Of a stretch of 64,000 bases of DNA, positions 17,106-27,248 are shown in pieces. The stretch is from Ignavibacteriaceae bacterium (GTDB lineage: Bacteria > Bacteroidota > Ignavibacteria > Ignavibacteriales > Ignavibacteriaceae). The notes beneath the pieces are model-generated. The model had not been told where the DNA came from, did no database searches, and saw only the letters and a program-made list of their open reading frames with translations. The number at the start of each line of letters is the position of its first letter. The first letter of the stretch is position 1. The stretch lies in NCBI GenBank assembly GCA_013360295.1, contig JABWCL010000033.1, positions 1 to 64,000 on the forward strand, given 5' to 3'. The position numbers and the translations under genes were made by a program.

Positions 17106-17780
17106 TCATAGCTCCTCTTCCAGCATCCCGCCATTTTCTTTTAGCCAGCGTTTTGCCTTATTGTATTCCGGCACTTGAACGCCTACTATATTCCAAAACT
17201 CAGCGGAATGGTTTAGCTCAATTAAATGAGCAAGTTCGTGTACTATTATATAGTTAATGACGTATATCGGAGCCCGGATTAGTTTCCAATTTAGCGTAAT
17301 GGTCTTGTTCGGTGAACAAGAACCCCAACTATATTTTAAGTTCCGAATCACAACTTTAACCGGATTGACACCCAAAGTGATTGAGTACAATTCAACTTTT
17401 TCCTGGAACAACTTTTTTGCCTGAGACAAATACCAATTATACAGCAATTCCTGAGCTTCACTTTTATTGAGAATCGATACAGTAAACTTGTTACTAAAAA
17501 TAACGCCTTCAATAATATCATTCGAGAGTATAAGTTTGTATTTGTGGCCAAGGTACATCAACGACTCACCCGAAACTGTTTCTTTCGATTTCGTATCTAA
17601 CGGGTATTTTGTTTTTGTCTTCAGTTTATTAAAAATCCATAGTTTTTTCTTCTCGACTACAGCATTTATATCGGAAGCAGGCATACCCTTTGGCGCAGTA
17701 AGATGAATCTTATTATTCCGGTCTATAGTGATATTCAGGGTTTTTCGATTTGAATACTTTATCGTGTAATCAATTTTCAT
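17106..17780 (-). CDS. YgjP-type M48-like metallopeptidase (DUF45)
   Basis: A 224-aa cytoplasmic protein matching the YgjP/DUF45 family: WGSCSPNKTITLNWKLIRAP followed by INYIIVHELAHLIELNHSAEFW, where HELAH plus the downstream His/Glu form the zinc site (about residues 178-192). Such genes very often sit beside type I restriction genes, though their substrate is unknown. The start codon overlaps the end of hsdR by 11 bases, which indicates translational coupling and a shared job or regulation. Confidence 0.9.
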   Translation of the reverse strand: MKIDYTIKYSNRKTLNITIDRNNKIHLTAPKGMPASDINAVVEKKKLWIFNKLKTKTKYPLDTKSKETVSGESLMYLGHKYKLILSNDIIEGVIFSNKFTVSILNKSEAQELLYNWYLSQAKKLFQEKVELYSITLGVNPVKVVIRNLKYSWGSCSPNKTITLNWKLIRAPIYVINYIIVHELAHLIELNHSAEFWNIVGVQVPEYNKAKRWLKENGGMLEEEL

Positions 17781-20700
17781 CTTTACCTGTCAGTATGTCT
17801 GTCCGTACTCTTGCAGTCTCCATAGTTCTGGATACCAGTTCGGAATACTTCGATTTCATATTCTGTATAATGATGAATCGCTCAGAGAGGAAAAGTGCCT
17901 GAAGCTCACCTTTGAGCTTATTTTGTGCTGGGATGCTATCCCAAAAACCAACCATTTTTAGCTCAAGACTAAGCATATTGGTTAAATTTTGTGTTAGATC
18001 AACCAAAATTGCAATACCATTTTCATCTAATGGATGTTCTCCGAACAATTCTTTTTTTAATATTCTGAAAAAAGGCATCTGCTTTTTCCGGCTCAGACCA
18101 TAAGTCTCTTCTTTTTCGCGATCTCTGATTTTCTTTCGTAGTTTTTCTAACTCTTCATAGATTTTTTGCCATTGCCCCTTAAATTCCTCAAGAATTTTTT
18201 GCAAAGCTTCTGCAAAGGAGGCAAACAGTTCGGGGTCATCCTCCATATTTATATCAATATAGCTTTTTATGGCATGTTCAATTTCGGCGGCTTTTGTTTT
18301 TGTCCTCGTTTTAGCTTCGACATTTTGATAAAATTCATCATCCATAATAGATATGGGAGTGATTTTCTGCTCAATCCCCCTGGACTTCAAATACTCATCC
18401 GCGATCATCCTTAATTTCTCCGGAATGCCTTTCATGCTCATTCGGCTATCGCAGAGGTGCTTGGAAGCGAGCAGATTAATTTCCAGGAATTTCTGATAAT
18501 CTGAGAAATACTCCAGAGCAGCAGGATGCGGAAGTACTTTATTGAATGCCTGAGTAAGCTTTTTGAATAGAAGGATATATTCGAAACGAATATCTTCGTC
18601 ATAGAATAAATCATAAAAGGCATCCGGGTCTCCAAAATCCGTGCAGCCATATTTTCTTAAAAATTCCCAAAGCTGTCTGTGAATATCAATGAGCTCATTA
18701 ATTTCATTTTGGTTATCGCCAAGCGCATCGAGAATCTCTTTCTGTTCGCGAAGAGAGTATGCATCCAAAGCTCTTTTTACATGATGCCCAATACCAACAT
18801 AATCAACAATAAAACCCGCATCTTTTCCATCTGGGCCAATTCTGTTAACCCTTGCAATTGCCTGAAGCAGGTTATGGTCGGTTATTATTCGATCAAGATA
18901 CATCACCTGTTCAACCGGGGCATCGAAACCGGTCAATAACATTTCATTGACAATGATAATCCCGATGTTTCCGTCCAAATCGCCTTCAGATTTACCAAAT
19001 TGTAACTTAAATCGTTTGATCTGAGTTTTGTGAGTATCCGAATTGGTGTAGCCATTAAATCTAGGCGGGTCATTATGAGCGTGTGAAATAATCACAGCCG
19101 TTTCTAACTTTTTCAAATCTGCAAGAAAGGAATCCTTTATATTATTAGCCTCATATTCTGATATTTTAGTATTTATGACTTTTCTAATAGATTCCTCGTA
19201 CCGGATTGCAGCCTCTCTGGTAACGGCAACTACCTGGGCTTTTAGTCTATTGGGGAACACGTATCCCAGAAAATGATTCACCAAATCTTCGGATTTTGCC
19301 ATGATTGTGGTTTCAGCTTCTAGATATGCTTCCCGTGTTCCAAAGCCAAGTATTTGTAAACGCTGCTGGATGTTATAATCGCTGAAAACATCGGCAAATT
19401 TTGTATCCATTCCTTTGGCATCATCTACTTCGGCATTGTGAGTTCTTCCTTCGTAAACAATCTTAAGAGTCACTCCATCTTCAATTGATTGCCGCATCGT
19501 GTATTTATCAATATAATCCCCAAAATGCTGCTCCGTTTGATCAATGGGCGTACCTGTGTAGGCAATATGAGTGGCGTTCGGGAGTCCTCTCCGCAAATTC
19601 GCACCTAACATTTTGTATTGTGTTCGATGTGCCTCATCAGTCATTACAAGTATATTTGGACTTGAATTCAGAACCGGAAATATCTCATTCAAATCCCTCT
19701 CCTGGAATTTGTGTATCATTCCCATAACTAAATCAGGGGACGGATTTTGCAGTAGCCTTTTGAGATTATCAATACTTGAGGCTGGATTAACAGTATAGCC
19801 AATACTCTGTGTCGCTTCTGACAACTGCTCTTCTAACTGCGTTCTATCAGTCACAAAAAGTACTTTCCATGAAAGCAATTCAACGTGCTTACGCATTTCA
19901 CGAACCATAAACACCATAGTGTAGGATTTTCCAGAGCCTTGTGTGTGCCAGATTATCCCTCCTCTTTCACGGGCGTTTTTCCCCACAAGTAATTTGTTTA
20001 TAGATTTCTTAACTGCACGGAACTGTTGGTATCTGCCAACAATCTTTATCGTTTTTCCTTTGTCATCCGTTGCAAATATTGTAAAGGTTCGTATTAAATC
20101 AAGCAAGTTTTGTTTCACAAGCATTCCTGCGATCAGTCGCTGCTGGTCATTTGGCGAAGTGCCTGTCTTAGTCTGGAGCTCTTCCAAAGTTTGTGGATAT
20201 GGGTCTGACCATCTATAGAAATATTTCTCAACTTGTGTTGTGATAGTGCCAAATTTGGCCTTCAGTTTATCGGTTACAATTAATAGCTGATTGTAATAAA
20301 AAAGAATCGGGTTGCCTTCAATCCCAACATTCCTTTGCTGAGAATACCGCATTAATTGATCTATAGCTTCGGCAATTGAATCTTTTACCTTCGGCGATTT
20401 GCACTCAATAACAACGAGAGGGATACCATTCACAAAGAGGATGATATCCGGGATTATATGATTTTCAGTACCTAAAACCCTCAATTTGAACTGACTTACG
20501 GCGAGATAGCTATTTAACTCAAGTTTGTCCGTTTCGAACTCAATGAACCGAACGGTGGGGTCACTTTCTCCGGTTTCGAGGTTATTAGAAACTGTTGTTC
20601 CTTTTAATAGAAACTCCAAAACTCTTTGATTGTTTTCAAGAAGGTTTTCCCTGTCAAAGGTTGTAAACTTGCGCACAACTTCATCAATCTGCCCCTCCGT

Positions 20701-20931
20701 TAAAAATGTATTTATCTTCTTCAGAGCATTTTTTAACTCAGGTAATATTATTACTTCATTGAAACTAGTTCTCCCCGAGCCAGAAGGTTCTGATTTGTTA
20801 TCAAGTCTTAAGACCTGCCACCCCTGATTTTCTAGTTGTTTTAGGAAGGGCTCCTCAACGTAATTTTTCTCATCAAGCTTTAGAGACTTTCCAATTTCGC
20901 CTTTATACCGGTTGTCATTTGATAGAATCAT
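17770..20931 (-). CDS. hsdR: Type I restriction enzyme R subunit
   Basis: A 1053-aa HsdR, the ATP-driven translocase and nuclease of a type I restriction enzyme. The nuclease core lies at about residues 160-180 (PDIILFVNG...VVIECKSP, a PD-(D/E)xK site). The helicase motor follows: Walker A QGSGKS near 332, DEAH near 430 (MTDEAHRTQ), then LLTGFDAP and QAIARVNRIGP in the second RecA domain. The C-terminal helical part binds the methyltransferase. All key motifs are intact, so it should be active. A 133-base gap separates it from hsdS; the following gene overlaps it. Confidence 0.95.
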   Translation of the reverse strand: MILSNDNRYKGEIGKSLKLDEKNYVEEPFLKQLENQGWQVLRLDNKSEPSGSGRTSFNEVIILPELKNALKKINTFLTEGQIDEVVRKFTTFDRENLLENNQRVLEFLLKGTTVSNNLETGESDPTVRFIEFETDKLELNSYLAVSQFKLRVLGTENHIIPDIILFVNGIPLVVIECKSPKVKDSIAEAIDQLMRYSQQRNVGIEGNPILFYYNQLLIVTDKLKAKFGTITTQVEKYFYRWSDPYPQTLEELQTKTGTSPNDQQRLIAGMLVKQNLLDLIRTFTIFATDDKGKTIKIVGRYQQFRAVKKSINKLLVGKNARERGGIIWHTQGSGKSYTMVFMVREMRKHVELLSWKVLFVTDRTQLEEQLSEATQSIGYTVNPASSIDNLKRLLQNPSPDLVMGMIHKFQERDLNEIFPVLNSSPNILVMTDEAHRTQYKMLGANLRRGLPNATHIAYTGTPIDQTEQHFGDYIDKYTMRQSIEDGVTLKIVYEGRTHNAEVDDAKGMDTKFADVFSDYNIQQRLQILGFGTREAYLEAETTIMAKSEDLVNHFLGYVFPNRLKAQVVAVTREAAIRYEESIRKVINTKISEYEANNIKDSFLADLKKLETAVIISHAHNDPPRFNGYTNSDTHKTQIKRFKLQFGKSEGDLDGNIGIIIVNEMLLTGFDAPVEQVMYLDRIITDHNLLQAIARVNRIGPDGKDAGFIVDYVGIGHHVKRALDAYSLREQKEILDALGDNQNEINELIDIHRQLWEFLRKYGCTDFGDPDAFYDLFYDEDIRFEYILLFKKLTQAFNKVLPHPAALEYFSDYQKFLEINLLASKHLCDSRMSMKGIPEKLRMIADEYLKSRGIEQKITPISIMDDEFYQNVEAKTRTKTKAAEIEHAIKSYIDINMEDDPELFASFAEALQKILEEFKGQWQKIYEELEKLRKKIRDREKEETYGLSRKKQMPFFRILKKELFGEHPLDENGIAILVDLTQNLTNMLSLELKMVGFWDSIPAQNKLKGELQALFLSERFIIIQNMKSKYSELVSRTMETARVRTDILTGKDEN

Positions 20932-21064
20932 TTATTATTCAAATAGGTTGTTAATATTTTATAGAATATCCTGTTTCACACTTCGATGATTATCATACTC
21001 CCTAGTACTATTTAGACACACTTTCTTCTGCCAAAGATCTCCAATCTCATAGATATTGCCTGGG

Positions 21065-22291
21065 TTATTCAACAAGCACCTCCGGTGAAACTCTTACTTT
21101 ACCTGTCAGCAAATCCTGCATTAAACCGTTTTTTAAGCGAGTGTACTTATTCAACCGTAATTTCTGTTCCTTGATCTGTTTACTCTGAAGAGATAATACC
21201 TCGATTATCCGCTCTTGTTCTTTTATTGATGGAAGCACTATGGCAGCATTTTTAATAGCTCCTTGGCTTAATCCGAAGCGAGTAGATCCTGTTGCCAATG
21301 CTCCAAAATATTTCTTGTAAAAACTCATTTGCAGCAGTTTATTTAGAAATTCACCGATTAGGAATGAGGGTTTGGGTCTTATCAATGCTAAATGGTAACC
21401 GCATACTAAATCATCAATATCAGCATTAACATAGGCAGGAATAGCAATATCATCGGGCGTTTCCGAGTCCTTTGTTATAATTACATCACCTTTTTTAAGG
21501 CTAAATTTATTAATCTCATCTCGTGTAGCTGAAGCAAGCATAAACGACAATTTCTCACTAATTTCTTCATTTGAGTAAACATCCATATAATTGCATAATT
21601 GCACGGGGATCTCTGATGCATGATATTTTTTGTCAACATTACTTATTACAACATTACTGCATTCATCTAATCGCTTAATGTTCCACTCTATCGGAATTCT
21701 CCCAACCGGGCTATCCTTAAACTTGTGCGTTTTTTCTGAGCGTATATTGCCATTTTCATCAATCCCCTTTGTAAGCAAGTCCTGCATAAGACCTGTTTTT
21801 AATCGTTGGTATTTGGAGATTAAATTATTAATACTAATTATATAATCATCAACATTACTCAGTATTCTTGCGATGTTACCTTGTTCATGAAGTTCAAATG
21901 GTGGAATCTCAAGCTCACCCAATAATTTTTTGTCCACGTGTGGAATTCCACTTCCGGAAGTTGCAGATTTAATACCCCCTTCCTGGTTTTTCAATAAATA
22001 GTATAAAAAAGTCTTATCTATTGGTTTTACAATTATCAACTTTACCATTGTAGAAGAAAGAACACCATATTTTGCATAAAATACCTCTCCCGCATTGGAA
22101 CCATCCCATAGCAATATTAAATCTCCATTTTCAACTATGATTGAATTTTGCGATACTCGACACATGGTTGCTGAATCGGCATTTCTTAAATACTCAGGTG
22201 TAAGATAGGGCGCTTCGAACGTCATACTATCATTGCTAACAATAGGAGGTTTCCCTTTTTTAAGCAAAATATATTTGTGTAGTTTTTCCAA
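21065..22291 (-). CDS. hsdS: Type I restriction enzyme specificity subunit
   Basis: A 408-aa HsdS with two target-recognition domains and two conserved spacer helices. The first half ends LISKYQRLKTGLMQDLLTKGI and the second ends LNKYTRLKNGLMQDLLTGKVRV, so the internal repeat typical of HsdS is visible. Each recognition domain should read half of a bipartite DNA site. The start is TTG at 22289-22291, with GAGA upstream, 10 bases after the stop of the HsdM fusion. The recognition sequence cannot be predicted by eye. Confidence 0.93.
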   Translation of the reverse strand: MEKLHKYILLKKGKPPIVSNDSMTFEAPYLTPEYLRNADSATMCRVSQNSIIVENGDLILLWDGSNAGEVFYAKYGVLSSTMVKLIIVKPIDKTFLYYLLKNQEGGIKSATSGSGIPHVDKKLLGELEIPPFELHEQGNIARILSNVDDYIISINNLISKYQRLKTGLMQDLLTKGIDENGNIRSEKTHKFKDSPVGRIPIEWNIKRLDECSNVVISNVDKKYHASEIPVQLCNYMDVYSNEEISEKLSFMLASATRDEINKFSLKKGDVIITKDSETPDDIAIPAYVNADIDDLVCGYHLALIRPKPSFLIGEFLNKLLQMSFYKKYFGALATGSTRFGLSQGAIKNAAIVLPSIKEQERIIEVLSLQSKQIKEQKLRLNKYTRLKNGLMQDLLTGKVRVSPEVLVE

Positions 22292-22301
22292 TTATCTCTT
22301 T

Positions 22302-25300
22302 CTATGTAATATATATTTTCCCCAATGCTTTTTGCATAGAAGCCTTAGTATTGTCAATACTCGCAAGAAGATCGGCTATACAAACTAAATACTTCTCGAA
22401 TATGTGAATAATTAAATCAAAAACTTTCTGTTTTTCAAGGTTGATATACTTTTCATGATAGTTCATAACAAGATCATTGTGTTTGCGTAGAATCAGCATT
22501 TTGCATTCATCAGTGCTAATAATGCCTCCAATCTGAACTAATTCCTTTTCCAGCTTGGATATTTTTGCTTTAAGACTCAAAATATCCTTCTCGATTTTTA
22601 TCCGTTTCTTGTTATCTTTTTCAGTAAGGGCAACTAATTCGGTTTCTGCAAGCGCAATCAGTTCTCTGTACTCCTGCTTCTTCTCTTCAACGCCGTATTT
22701 TTTAAGCATAACTTTAAGTTTTAATTCGGATTCCTTTTCCTGAATTGCTTTTTTGATGGCTTTAATACCCGACTCTTTCGCCTGAATCTCGCTCAATAGC
22801 TTCTTTAGTCCGTCAATTTCAACCAGGTCTGAACTTTCCTCTATGGAATTAGCTAATTGTTCCTTAATATGCTTTGGAGTTATTTCTTCCCCTTCATCCG
22901 GTTCATATTCGATTTGCTCCTGGGCTTTTTCGACAAGCTCATTCAACTCATTTTCAAGAGCCGAAAATCTACCCGTCAGATCCTCGATTTGACTTTTATC
23001 AGCCTGGAAGAATTCCTGAATGATGTATTCATCCGGTATTAAGCCGGGCATCCAGCCGTTTTGCATGATGGTCTTCAAATCGTATTTAATGTTATCCCAC
23101 CAGTTTACAAAAACGCCGGCGATCTGAAATTCATTCAGAATATTCAGTGGAAGCAATTTCTCCTTAAGAGTTCGTAAAAGTTCATCGCGAACCTTGGGCA
23201 GATTTTTACCGGAAGGGCGTACAAAAGCCTGCAATGATTCACCAACCCTATCTGAAGAAATTTCGTTAGTAGGCGATAAAGATGCAAAATCTATTTGCGC
23301 GAGAACCCACCAACTATCCAATGCCTTTTGAGCATCAACAAATACTTTAAGCAGTTTTTCATTATTTTCTAATATCTCCCTGATGGATTCTTTTGAGGTA
23401 ATATTATCCCTGAAGTCATAATAGTTCGCGTCTCTGTTCTTGAAGATTAATTCTGGAGTGAGTCCAAACTTCTCATAAAGAACCGCATTGTCGGCGATTT
23501 CTTTTTTCGGTACACCGCCAATAAGATGCGCCCTCACATCTTCAGGTTCGGGATCGGGGGTATTGTCAACATATCGCCGGATGTTCAGATTGAATTCGTT
23601 GGCTTCAATTTCGCTCAGCCCAACAGTTCTTGAGTATTTATTCACTTCGATTTTGTTTGTGAATATGTAATCAATCTTCTCGATATCTTCCGGCCTCAGG
23701 GAGTTTTGGTTTTTCCCTTCTGCAAATTCCGCATCTGCATTGATGAAGAAAATCTTTTCTCTCAGGTCATCCGGCTTATTCTTGTTGATGATGAGGATAC
23801 AGGCAGGAATACCCGTCCCATAGAATAATTTTGGCGGCAGACTAATAATTCCTTCTATGACATCACTCGTGATAAGTTTTACCCGAATATCTTTTTCTTT
23901 ACTGCCTCTGAAAAGTACTCCGTGAGGCATAACCACCGCTATTTTTCCCGATGACTTACAACTGGCTATCATGTGCTGAACGAACATGAGATCAGCTTTT
24001 TTACCTTTTTCAGCGCAAAACCCGTAAGCAAAGCGCTCTGTGTGTGTAAGATTGGTTTTTGAATAATTCTGCGAAAAGGGGGGATTTGCAAGCACCCGGT
24101 CAAAATGCCGTATTCTGCCATCGTTGTCAGTATTCATTGGCTCAGTAAGAACATCTCCAAAGTCAATTTTATACTTAGTGATGTTATGTAATATCATATT
24201 CATTTTGGCTATCGCAACAACCGTTGGGTCACTATCCTGGCCATGCAGATCTAAGTTGGTAGCATTGCCATTTTGTTCCTGAATATATTGAATGGACTGA
24301 ATCAGCATACCACCGGAACCCACGGTCGGATCATAAATGGTCATTCCTTCAGCGGGTTTAAGGAGCTGCACCATCAAACGTACAACCTGGGGCGGAGTAT
24401 AAAATTGTCCGCCTTTTTTTCCGGCGCTATCTGCAAAAAATTTAATCAAATACTCATAAGCTGCACCGAGGAGATCGGGGAACTCGAAGTTCTCGTTTAG
24501 CAGGGGTGGAAAATTTGTAAAGTGGTCAATCAAATCCTTCAGGTCTTTATCCTTCAGAATCTTTTTCCCGTCAACTTCTTTGTTAAACGATATCCTTCCC
24601 TTTAGAACTCCCGTCAAAGTATCGTTGGATTCTTCAAGTGCATATAGCGCTTTATCGAGCATCTCACCGATGTTCTCATGCAAATCCTTAATGCAAGGTT
24701 GTGGCTTCCCATTGTCGTCAATAAAACCTTCGAACCATCGGGCACGGGAGGGAACGAAAAAGGTATCACCGTATGTAGTGCGGTCATTAAATAATTTTGT
24801 AAGAAATTCCTCATCTTTAATGTGAGAGTATTTTGTTTTCTTTATTACTTCACGTTTCTCATCAAAAACATCAGATAAACGTTTTAGAAAGAGTAAACCA
24901 AAAATGTATTCTTTATATTCAGATGCATCCATTTTTCCCCATAAAATGTCGCAAGCCCTGAATAGGTGACTCTCTAACTGAGATAAGGTAATTTTGGTAT
25001 TTTTTGAATTACTCTTAGGTTTCGTGAGGCTGGTCGCTGTTACGGATGAGCTTGTAGAATTATTCACATTATCGAATAACGGATTTGTATACTGTCCAAT
25101 AGCCGAGCCCGGTTTAGTAACAGGAGCTTGCTGCGCAGCGGTGTTATCTTGTAATACAGGTTTTTTGTCAGTCACATCTTTTGAATTCTGCACTGTATCC
25201 TGTTGCTGCTTTGTAATATAGATAGTCTGCCCAACCTCAGTATGAATCTTCCAACAGGTGTGTTTCCATTTCTTTACAATTGATTTGTACTGGTACTTAT

Positions 25301-26537
25301 CAAGGATTGAAGAATTTCCAAAAGTTCCTAAATTAATCGAACCACCTTTATTGCTTTGTAACAGATTCTGAATAGTTTCTTCATTATTTTTCGCATTCCA
25401 TCGAGGAATATTTATTTCGCTTTGAATTTTGCGATCGAATTTAACATTCGCCAATCCTTGTGCCAATACTTTCACATACTCAGCATCCTGAAATTCCGTC
25501 CATTCCGGGTGTATCCATTGTTTACCCCAGAAACACCCAAACAATGCCCCGGTTAAAGACGCTAAAGTATCAGTGTCAGCTCCTCTCGCGAATGCCAGTT
25601 CCAGCATTCCTGTATGCTGATTATTCGTATAGTGCGAGAATACAAATACTGAAGCAAGAAGAGCGACAACGCCTGATCCATTCGTCGAGTACTCAAGCGC
25701 TCCAATTTTATTTAGAAAATTTGCTGTTGAAGCTAATGCACCTTCGTCTAAAGTTTTCTTACAAATAAGTAGGCCGTGTACGATCTCTTCAACCGTATTT
25801 TCCCAGAGTGCTTCATATTTAAACTTATAAAATATGTTTGCTGATCGCGTCCATTCATCATAAGTGTTCTGCCAAGGCCGGACCTTCGACCAAAGATTTT
25901 TAGAATCCAACAAATATGTGATTAGTTCGCCATACTCAAGCTTGTTGTTTTTCATCAGGAGATAACGTGCCGCTAATGAAAAAACCAGCGCACTGAGAAT
26001 GGCTCTAGGGTGTCCATGCGTTAAGACACTGTTTAACATCACCTGGTCAAGTATCTCATCCTCATTCAGTTCAGGAAGCAGAGCATGAGGCAAAACTCTC
26101 ATAACGGCGCCATTGGCTCCGGATTGAAAATAAAGTTCCAGTATTTTACTATTCTCTTTCCACGGGGCAATACCTTTTGCCCAGGAATCTGCGGCTTGTG
26201 AAATTGTTCTACCGGCGCCTCTTTCATATAATAACCAGAGGGGGAACTCTTGCCCGACGAGATAACGGCTCCAAAGGTTGCCTTTTAGCAAACTTCTGGC
26301 AGTAGCTAACATTAATTGCGAATCATCACTATATTCACCAGGTAAAAGTTCTTCAACAAAAGCATTAAATCGAGTACCTCCGCGGCGAGTCCATTTTTTA
26401 AAGGAGTATCTGGAATCATTTTTGGAAGATTTGTCAATTCTTTTATCCGGCCTTTCCTGTGGCCATCCTAAGGCGTCGCCAATAATAGAGCCTGCCAACG
26501 CGCCTTCAATTTTATTTATATCAATATTTGCGATCAT
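22302..26537 (-). CDS. ADP-ribosylglycohydrolase fused to type I DNA methyltransferase HsdM
   Basis: A single 1411-aa frame with two enzymes. Residues 1 to about 390 are an ADP-ribosylglycohydrolase (PF03747): [10 protein letters not shown] (Asp21), YSDDSQ (Asp71, Asp72), THGHPRA and [18 protein letters not shown] (Asp321, Asp323). These are the binuclear metal ligands of the family, all present. Residues about 445-515 are a Ser/Thr/Gln/Asn-rich linker. From about 517 follows Hsd[30 protein letters not shown] near 708, [10 protein letters not shown] near 735 (SAM site) and NPPF near 817, then a long coiled-coil C-terminus. HsdM normally stands alone, so the N-terminal domain is an addition. 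The start has AAGG upstream, overlapping the stop of the DarT-like gene 8 bases away. Together with that gene it suggests an antidote built into the methyltransferase. Confidence 0.9.
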   Translation of the reverse strand: MIANIDINKIEGALAGSIIGDALGWPQERPDKRIDKSSKNDSRYSFKKWTRRGGTRFNAFVEELLPGEYSDDSQLMLATARSLLKGNLWSRYLVGQEFPLWLLYERGAGRTISQAADSWAKGIAPWKENSKILELYFQSGANGAVMRVLPHALLPELNEDEILDQVMLNSVLTHGHPRAILSALVFSLAARYLLMKNNKLEYGELITYLLDSKNLWSKVRPWQNTYDEWTRSANIFYKFKYEALWENTVEEIVHGLLICKKTLDEGALASTANFLNKIGALEYSTNGSGVVALLASVFVFSHYTNNQHTGMLELAFARGADTDTLASLTGALFGCFWGKQWIHPEWTEFQDAEYVKVLAQGLANVKFDRKIQSEINIPRWNAKNNEETIQNLLQSNKGGSINLGTFGNSSILDKYQYKSIVKKWKHTCWKIHTEVGQTIYITKQQQDTVQNSKDVTDKKPVLQDNTAAQQAPVTKPGSAIGQYTNPLFDNVNNSTSSSVTATSLTKPKSNSKNTKITLSQLESHLFRACDILWGKMDASEYKEYIFGLLFLKRLSDVFDEKREVIKKTKYSHIKDEEFLTKLFNDRTTYGDTFFVPSRARWFEGFIDDNGKPQPCIKDLHENIGEMLDKALYALEESNDTLTGVLKGRISFNKEVDGKKILKDKDLKDLIDHFTNFPPLLNENFEFPDLLGAAYEYLIKFFADSAGKKGGQFYTPPQVVRLMVQLLKPAEGMTIYDPTVGSGGMLIQSIQYIQEQNGNATNLDLHGQDSDPTVVAIAKMNMILHNITKYKIDFGDVLTEPMNTDNDGRIRHFDRVLANPPFSQNYSKTNLTHTERFAYGFCAEKGKKADLMFVQHMIASCKSSGKIAVVMPHGVLFRGSKEKDIRVKLITSDVIEGIISLPPKLFYGTGIPACILIINKNKPDDLREKIFFINADAEFAEGKNQNSLRPEDIEKIDYIFTNKIEVNKYSRTVGLSEIEANEFNLNIRRYVDNTPDPEPEDVRAHLIGGVPKKEIADNAVLYEKFGLTPELIFKNRDANYYDFRDNITSKESIREILENNEKLLKVFVDAQKALDSWWVLAQIDFASLSPTNEISSDRVGESLQAFVRPSGKNLPKVRDELLRTLKEKLLPLNILNEFQIAGVFVNWWDNIKYDLKTIMQNGWMPGLIPDEYIIQEFFQADKSQIEDLTGRFSALENELNELVEKAQEQIEYEPDEGEEITPKHIKEQLANSIEESSDLVEIDGLKKLLSEIQAKESGIKAIKKAIQEKESELKLKVMLKKYGVEEKKQEYRELIALAETELVALTEKDNKKRIKIEKDILSLKAKISKLEKELVQIGGIISTDECKMLILRKHNDLVMNYHEKYINLEKQKVFDLIIHIFEKYLVCIADLLASIDNTKASMQKALGKIYIT

Positions 26538-26545
26538 TGTTTACC

Positions 26546-27247
26546 TTAACTAAAATCTACTATTTTTTCGCGTGGATATTTTCCTGCTTTAATCAAATTT
26601 ACCCAGCTGCCATCGAACATATGCGGAGCTATTATAAAGGAAATATGCTCCAATTTGATTTTGAGTATATCCAGTCTATTTTTTTCTTCGTTTGCTTGTT
26701 CCTCGGTAGTAACTGCGATTTGTAATATGTCTTGCTTAGGTATCACTTCTTTTACTAATACTTCAGCTTGCACATCCGTGGGGCAGGATGCTAATTGCAC
26801 ATTTGTGCGAGTAAACGTCATACCGGCGGATCCTGTAACCGAGGGTGCAAATATTTTAGCAAATGCTTGATAGCCCGATCCAATTGGTGTTGGGCGTGAT
26901 GCCGCATTACGATAGCTGTACTTATTTTCAACTTTCCATATTATTTCCGGTTTGATAATAAGTACAACCCAGTCCTTAAAGATTTTCTCCCTTGATGCTG
27001 CCTGTCTGAAAAAATAACTATTTGGAAATTCTACAGAGCAACAGATATGATTTGGCTGTCCGTCTAACCTCAGCGGGTCATTTTTATCAACGATATCCGG
27101 CCGCAGTGATTCAAGCGAATCAATTGAATATATTCCTTGCAAGTCTCCTAAAATATGAGGCAATTTTCTGGACTGTGTAAAATGACATAACCTCGATATT
27201 CTACGATTATTCACTTCTTGTTTAATCAATTCAATCTCTTTTGTCAT
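26546..27247 (-). CDS. DarT-like ADP-ribosyltransferase (PF14487/DUF4433 type)
   Basis: A 233-aa protein that fits the DarT fold family. It has RLCHFTQSRKLPHIL (residues 19-33; NAD-site region), DPLRLDGQPNHICCSVEFPN, DWVVLIIKPEIIW, YRNAAS (112-117) and TDVQAEVLVKEVIP with the likely catalytic Glu162. DarT enzymes add ADP-ribose to bases in single-stranded DNA and act as toxins or anti-phage effectors, normally restrained by a macrodomain (DarG) or NADAR partner. No macrodomain is present here; the next gene supplies an ADP-ribosylglycohydrolase domain instead. It is 1 base after the helicase gene and 8 bases before the fusion gene, so all are cotranslated. Target base is unknown. Confidence 0.82.
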   Translation of the reverse strand: MTKEIELIKQEVNNRRISRLCHFTQSRKLPHILGDLQGIYSIDSLESLRPDIVDKNDPLRLDGQPNHICCSVEFPNSYFFRQAASREKIFKDWVVLIIKPEIIWKVENKYSYRNAASRPTPIGSGYQAFAKIFAPSVTGSAGMTFTRTNVQLASCPTDVQAEVLVKEVIPKQDILQIAVTTEEQANEEKNRLDILKIKLEHISFIIAPHMFDGSWVNLIKAGKYPREKIVDFS

Positions 27248-27248
27248 T

